Assembly: GCA_020054965.1 (NCBI GenBank)
Contig: JAIMZO010000099.1
Coordinates: forward strand, 1 to 6,276
Source: Spirochaeta sp.
GTDB taxonomy: Bacteria > Spirochaetota > Spirochaetia > Sphaerochaetales > Sphaerochaetaceae
Length of the DNA: 6,276 nt
Direction of reading: 5' to 3'
The number at the start of each line of letters is the position of its first letter. Position 1 is the stretch's first letter. The position numbers and the translations under genes are program-made. This document shows positions 4,826-6,276 of the stretch, piece by piece. Under the pieces are notes generated by a model. That model ran no database searches, was not told the origin of the DNA, and was given only the letters and a program-made list of their open reading frames with translations.

Positions 4826-6276
4826 ATGTATGCATTCAGCGTAAATGGAAATCCAATCACCTACAACGGAGAAGACAAGAAACTTCTGCGCTTCCTCCGT
4901 GAAGACTTGAATTTGACCGGCACCAAGGATGGGTGTAGTGAAGGTGTCTGTGGCACCTGCACAGTCCTGATCGACGGAAAGAAGGTGAAATCCTGCACCA
5001 TCCCCCTCTCAAGACTGGAGGGAAAATCTGTCACTACCATTGAAGGTCTTTCAGACAGGGAGGCAGAGGTCTATGCCTACTGCTTCGCCGAGGCTGGAGC
5101 GGTGCAGTGTGGGTACTGCACCCCCGGTATGATCATCAGCGCGAAAAGCCTGCTCGACACAAATCTTTCCCCTACCCGTGAAGAAGTGACTAATGCAATC
5201 AAGGGAAATATCTGTCGCTGCACGGGCTATAAGAAGATTGAGGAAGCTATCCTGATGAGCGCTGAATTCTTCCGCGAGAACCGTCCGGTCCCTACAACTG
5301 AAGAAGAACCAAGACTTGACAAGCGTTACCGCCGTGTTGATGCGGAACCGAAGGCGCTGGGCAAGGGGATGTATACCGATGACATCAGGATACCCGGCAT
5401 GCTGCATGCCAAGGCTGTCCGTTCTGCGTTTCCTCGTGCAAAGGTCCTCTCCATTGATGATTCCAAAGCAAAGGAACATCCTGATTTTATTCGTATCATT
5501 ACCAGTGCTGAAGTGCCTCACAACATCATCGGGCACATCAAACAGGACTGGCCGGTACTTATCCCTGTGGGCGAGATTACCCGTTACACAGGAGACGCCA
5601 TCTGCCTGGTGGTCGGCAAGAGTCCTGAAACACTTGCAGAGCTTGCAAAACTGGTTGAAGTATCCTACGAAGTACTCACACCGGTTCTCGATATCTATGA
5701 AGCCCTTGAGCCGAACTCCCCCAAAGTCCATGAAGATGGGAATCTTCTCTCACTGGAACATATCCAACGCGGGGATGTAGAGAAAGCGTTTCGGGAGAGC
5801 CCCCATGTAATTACCCGAACCTATAAGACTCCCTATACAGAGCATGCCTTCATGGAACCGGAGTGTGCGGTAGGACTGCCTGAAGGCGAGGATGGGGTGC
5901 TTGTGCACACATCCAGCCAATCCATCTATGACGAACAGCATGAAATCTGCACAATGCTAAATCTTCCACCAGAGAAAGTGCGCTGCCACAGTATGCTGGT
6001 CGGAGGCGGTTTTGGCGGGAAGGAAGACATGAGTGTTCAGCACCATGCAGCCTTGGCTGCTTGGGTGATGAAGGCCCCTGTCAAGGTGAAACTTACTCGC
6101 CAGGAGAGCTTGGAAGTACATCCAAAGCGACATCCTATGGATATAGAGATTACCACCAGTTGCGATGATGAAGGCCATCTTACCGGTGTAAAGGCAATTA
6201 TTATGGCCAATACAGGAGCGTATGCTTCCCTTGGGGGACCTGTGCTCCAGAGAGCATGCACCCACGCCTCCGGTCC
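4826..6276 (+). CDS. xdh: Fused [2Fe-2S]-molybdopterin hydroxylase, xanthine dehydrogenase family, FAD-less (3'-truncated)
   Basis: This is a cytoplasmic molybdenum hydroxylase, probably oxidising xanthine, hypoxanthine or another purine or N-heterocycle. The frame stays open from the ATG to the last base (483 codons visible), so the C-terminus is missing. Residues 1-75 form a plant-type [2Fe-2S] ferredoxin domain with Cys37, Cys42, Cys45 and Cys57. Residues 76-150 form the helical second [2Fe-2S] domain with Cys95, Cys98, Cys130 and Cys132 (C-x2-C-x31-C-x-C). After a linker of about 20 residues rich in Glu, Pro and Arg, the molybdenum-binding part begins near 170 (RVDAEPKALGKGMYTDD) and continues with TPYTEHAFMEPE and the molybdopterin-contact motif GGGFGGKE at 393-400. 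The roughly 300-residue FAD domain found between these parts in animal XDH is absent. The same layout, about 850 residues in full, is known for enzymes called selenium-dependent xanthine dehydrogenase. Exact substrate and selenium use are inference; aldehyde or nicotinate-type hydroxylases remain possible. Confidence 0.93.
   Translation, partial: MYAFSVNGNPITYNGEDKKLLRFLREDLNLTGTKDGCSEGVCGTCTVLIDGKKVKSCTIPLSRLEGKSVTTIEGLSDREAEVYAYCFAEAGAVQCGYCTPGMIISAKSLLDTNLSPTREEVTNAIKGNICRCTGYKKIEEAILMSAEFFRENRPVPTTEEEPRLDKRYRRVDAEPKALGKGMYTDDIRIPGMLHAKAVRSAFPRAKVLSIDDSKAKEHPDFIRIITSAEVPHNIIGHIKQDWPVLIPVGEITRYTGDAICLVVGKSPETLAELAKLVEVSYEVLTPVLDIYEALEPNSPKVHEDGNLLSLEHIQRGDVEKAFRESPHVITRTYKTPYTEHAFMEPECAVGLPEGEDGVLVHTSSQSIYDEQHEICTMLNLPPEKVRCHSMLVGGGFGGKEDMSVQHHAALAAWVMKAPVKVKLTRQESLEVHPKRHPMDIEITTSCDDEGHLTGVKAIIMANTGAYASLGGPVLQRACTHASG

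Noticed and set aside
5051..5731. Long open frame on the minus strand (226 codons)
   Set aside because: It lies wholly antisense to the hydroxylase gene, whose protein is clearly conserved with all metal-binding cysteines. It shows no family resemblance I recognise.

Overview
The window looks like a bacterial chromosome of roughly 50% GC. All supportable genes are on the + strand, tightly packed, with strong GGAG/GGAGG ribosome binding sites. It carries most of a BMP/PnrA-family ABC uptake system, followed by the first part of a molybdenum hydroxylase of the xanthine dehydrogenase family. Gene content, base composition and the one-piece hydroxylase suggest an anaerobic spirochaete of the Sphaerochaeta/Treponema kind, or a Firmicute. 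This is an inference from protein style; no phylogenetic marker is present.

Layout. Positions 1-915 hold a BMP-family substrate-binding protein whose N-terminus, including the expected signal peptide, lies before the window. A near-perfect intrinsic terminator (929-966) follows. The next three genes are a double-domain ATPase (993-2531), permease 1 (2515-3618) and permease 2 (3615-4559); they overlap by 17 nt and 4 nt and must be translationally coupled. A 266-bp intergenic region (4560-4825) contains a 13-bp hairpin likely to end the transporter transcript, a candidate sigma70-type promoter, a 7-bp direct repeat spaced 20 bp apart just upstream of it, and a small inverted repeat. From 4826 to the window end an uninterrupted reading frame encodes a fused [2Fe-2S]-molybdopterin hydroxylase with no FAD domain between the two parts. 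It runs off the window and is the largest gene present, although only about 483 codons are visible.

How the genes work together (inference). BMP-type transporters with known ligands mostly import nucleosides, as do B. subtilis NupNOPQ (YufNOPQ), Lactococcus BmpA-NupABC and Treponema PnrA. Xanthine dehydrogenase-family enzymes hydroxylate purine bases. The pairing therefore suggests a purine salvage or catabolism locus: uptake across the inner membrane, then oxidation in the cytoplasm. The fused iron-sulfur/molybdenum architecture resembles the enzymes called selenium-dependent xanthine dehydrogenase (for example in Enterococcus faecalis). Selenium dependence cannot be read from this sequence. 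I see no tRNA, rRNA, mobile element, CRISPR array or convincing riboswitch. The most interesting elements are the FAD-less fused hydroxylase, its upstream regulatory region, and the altered Walker B region in the second ATPase domain.
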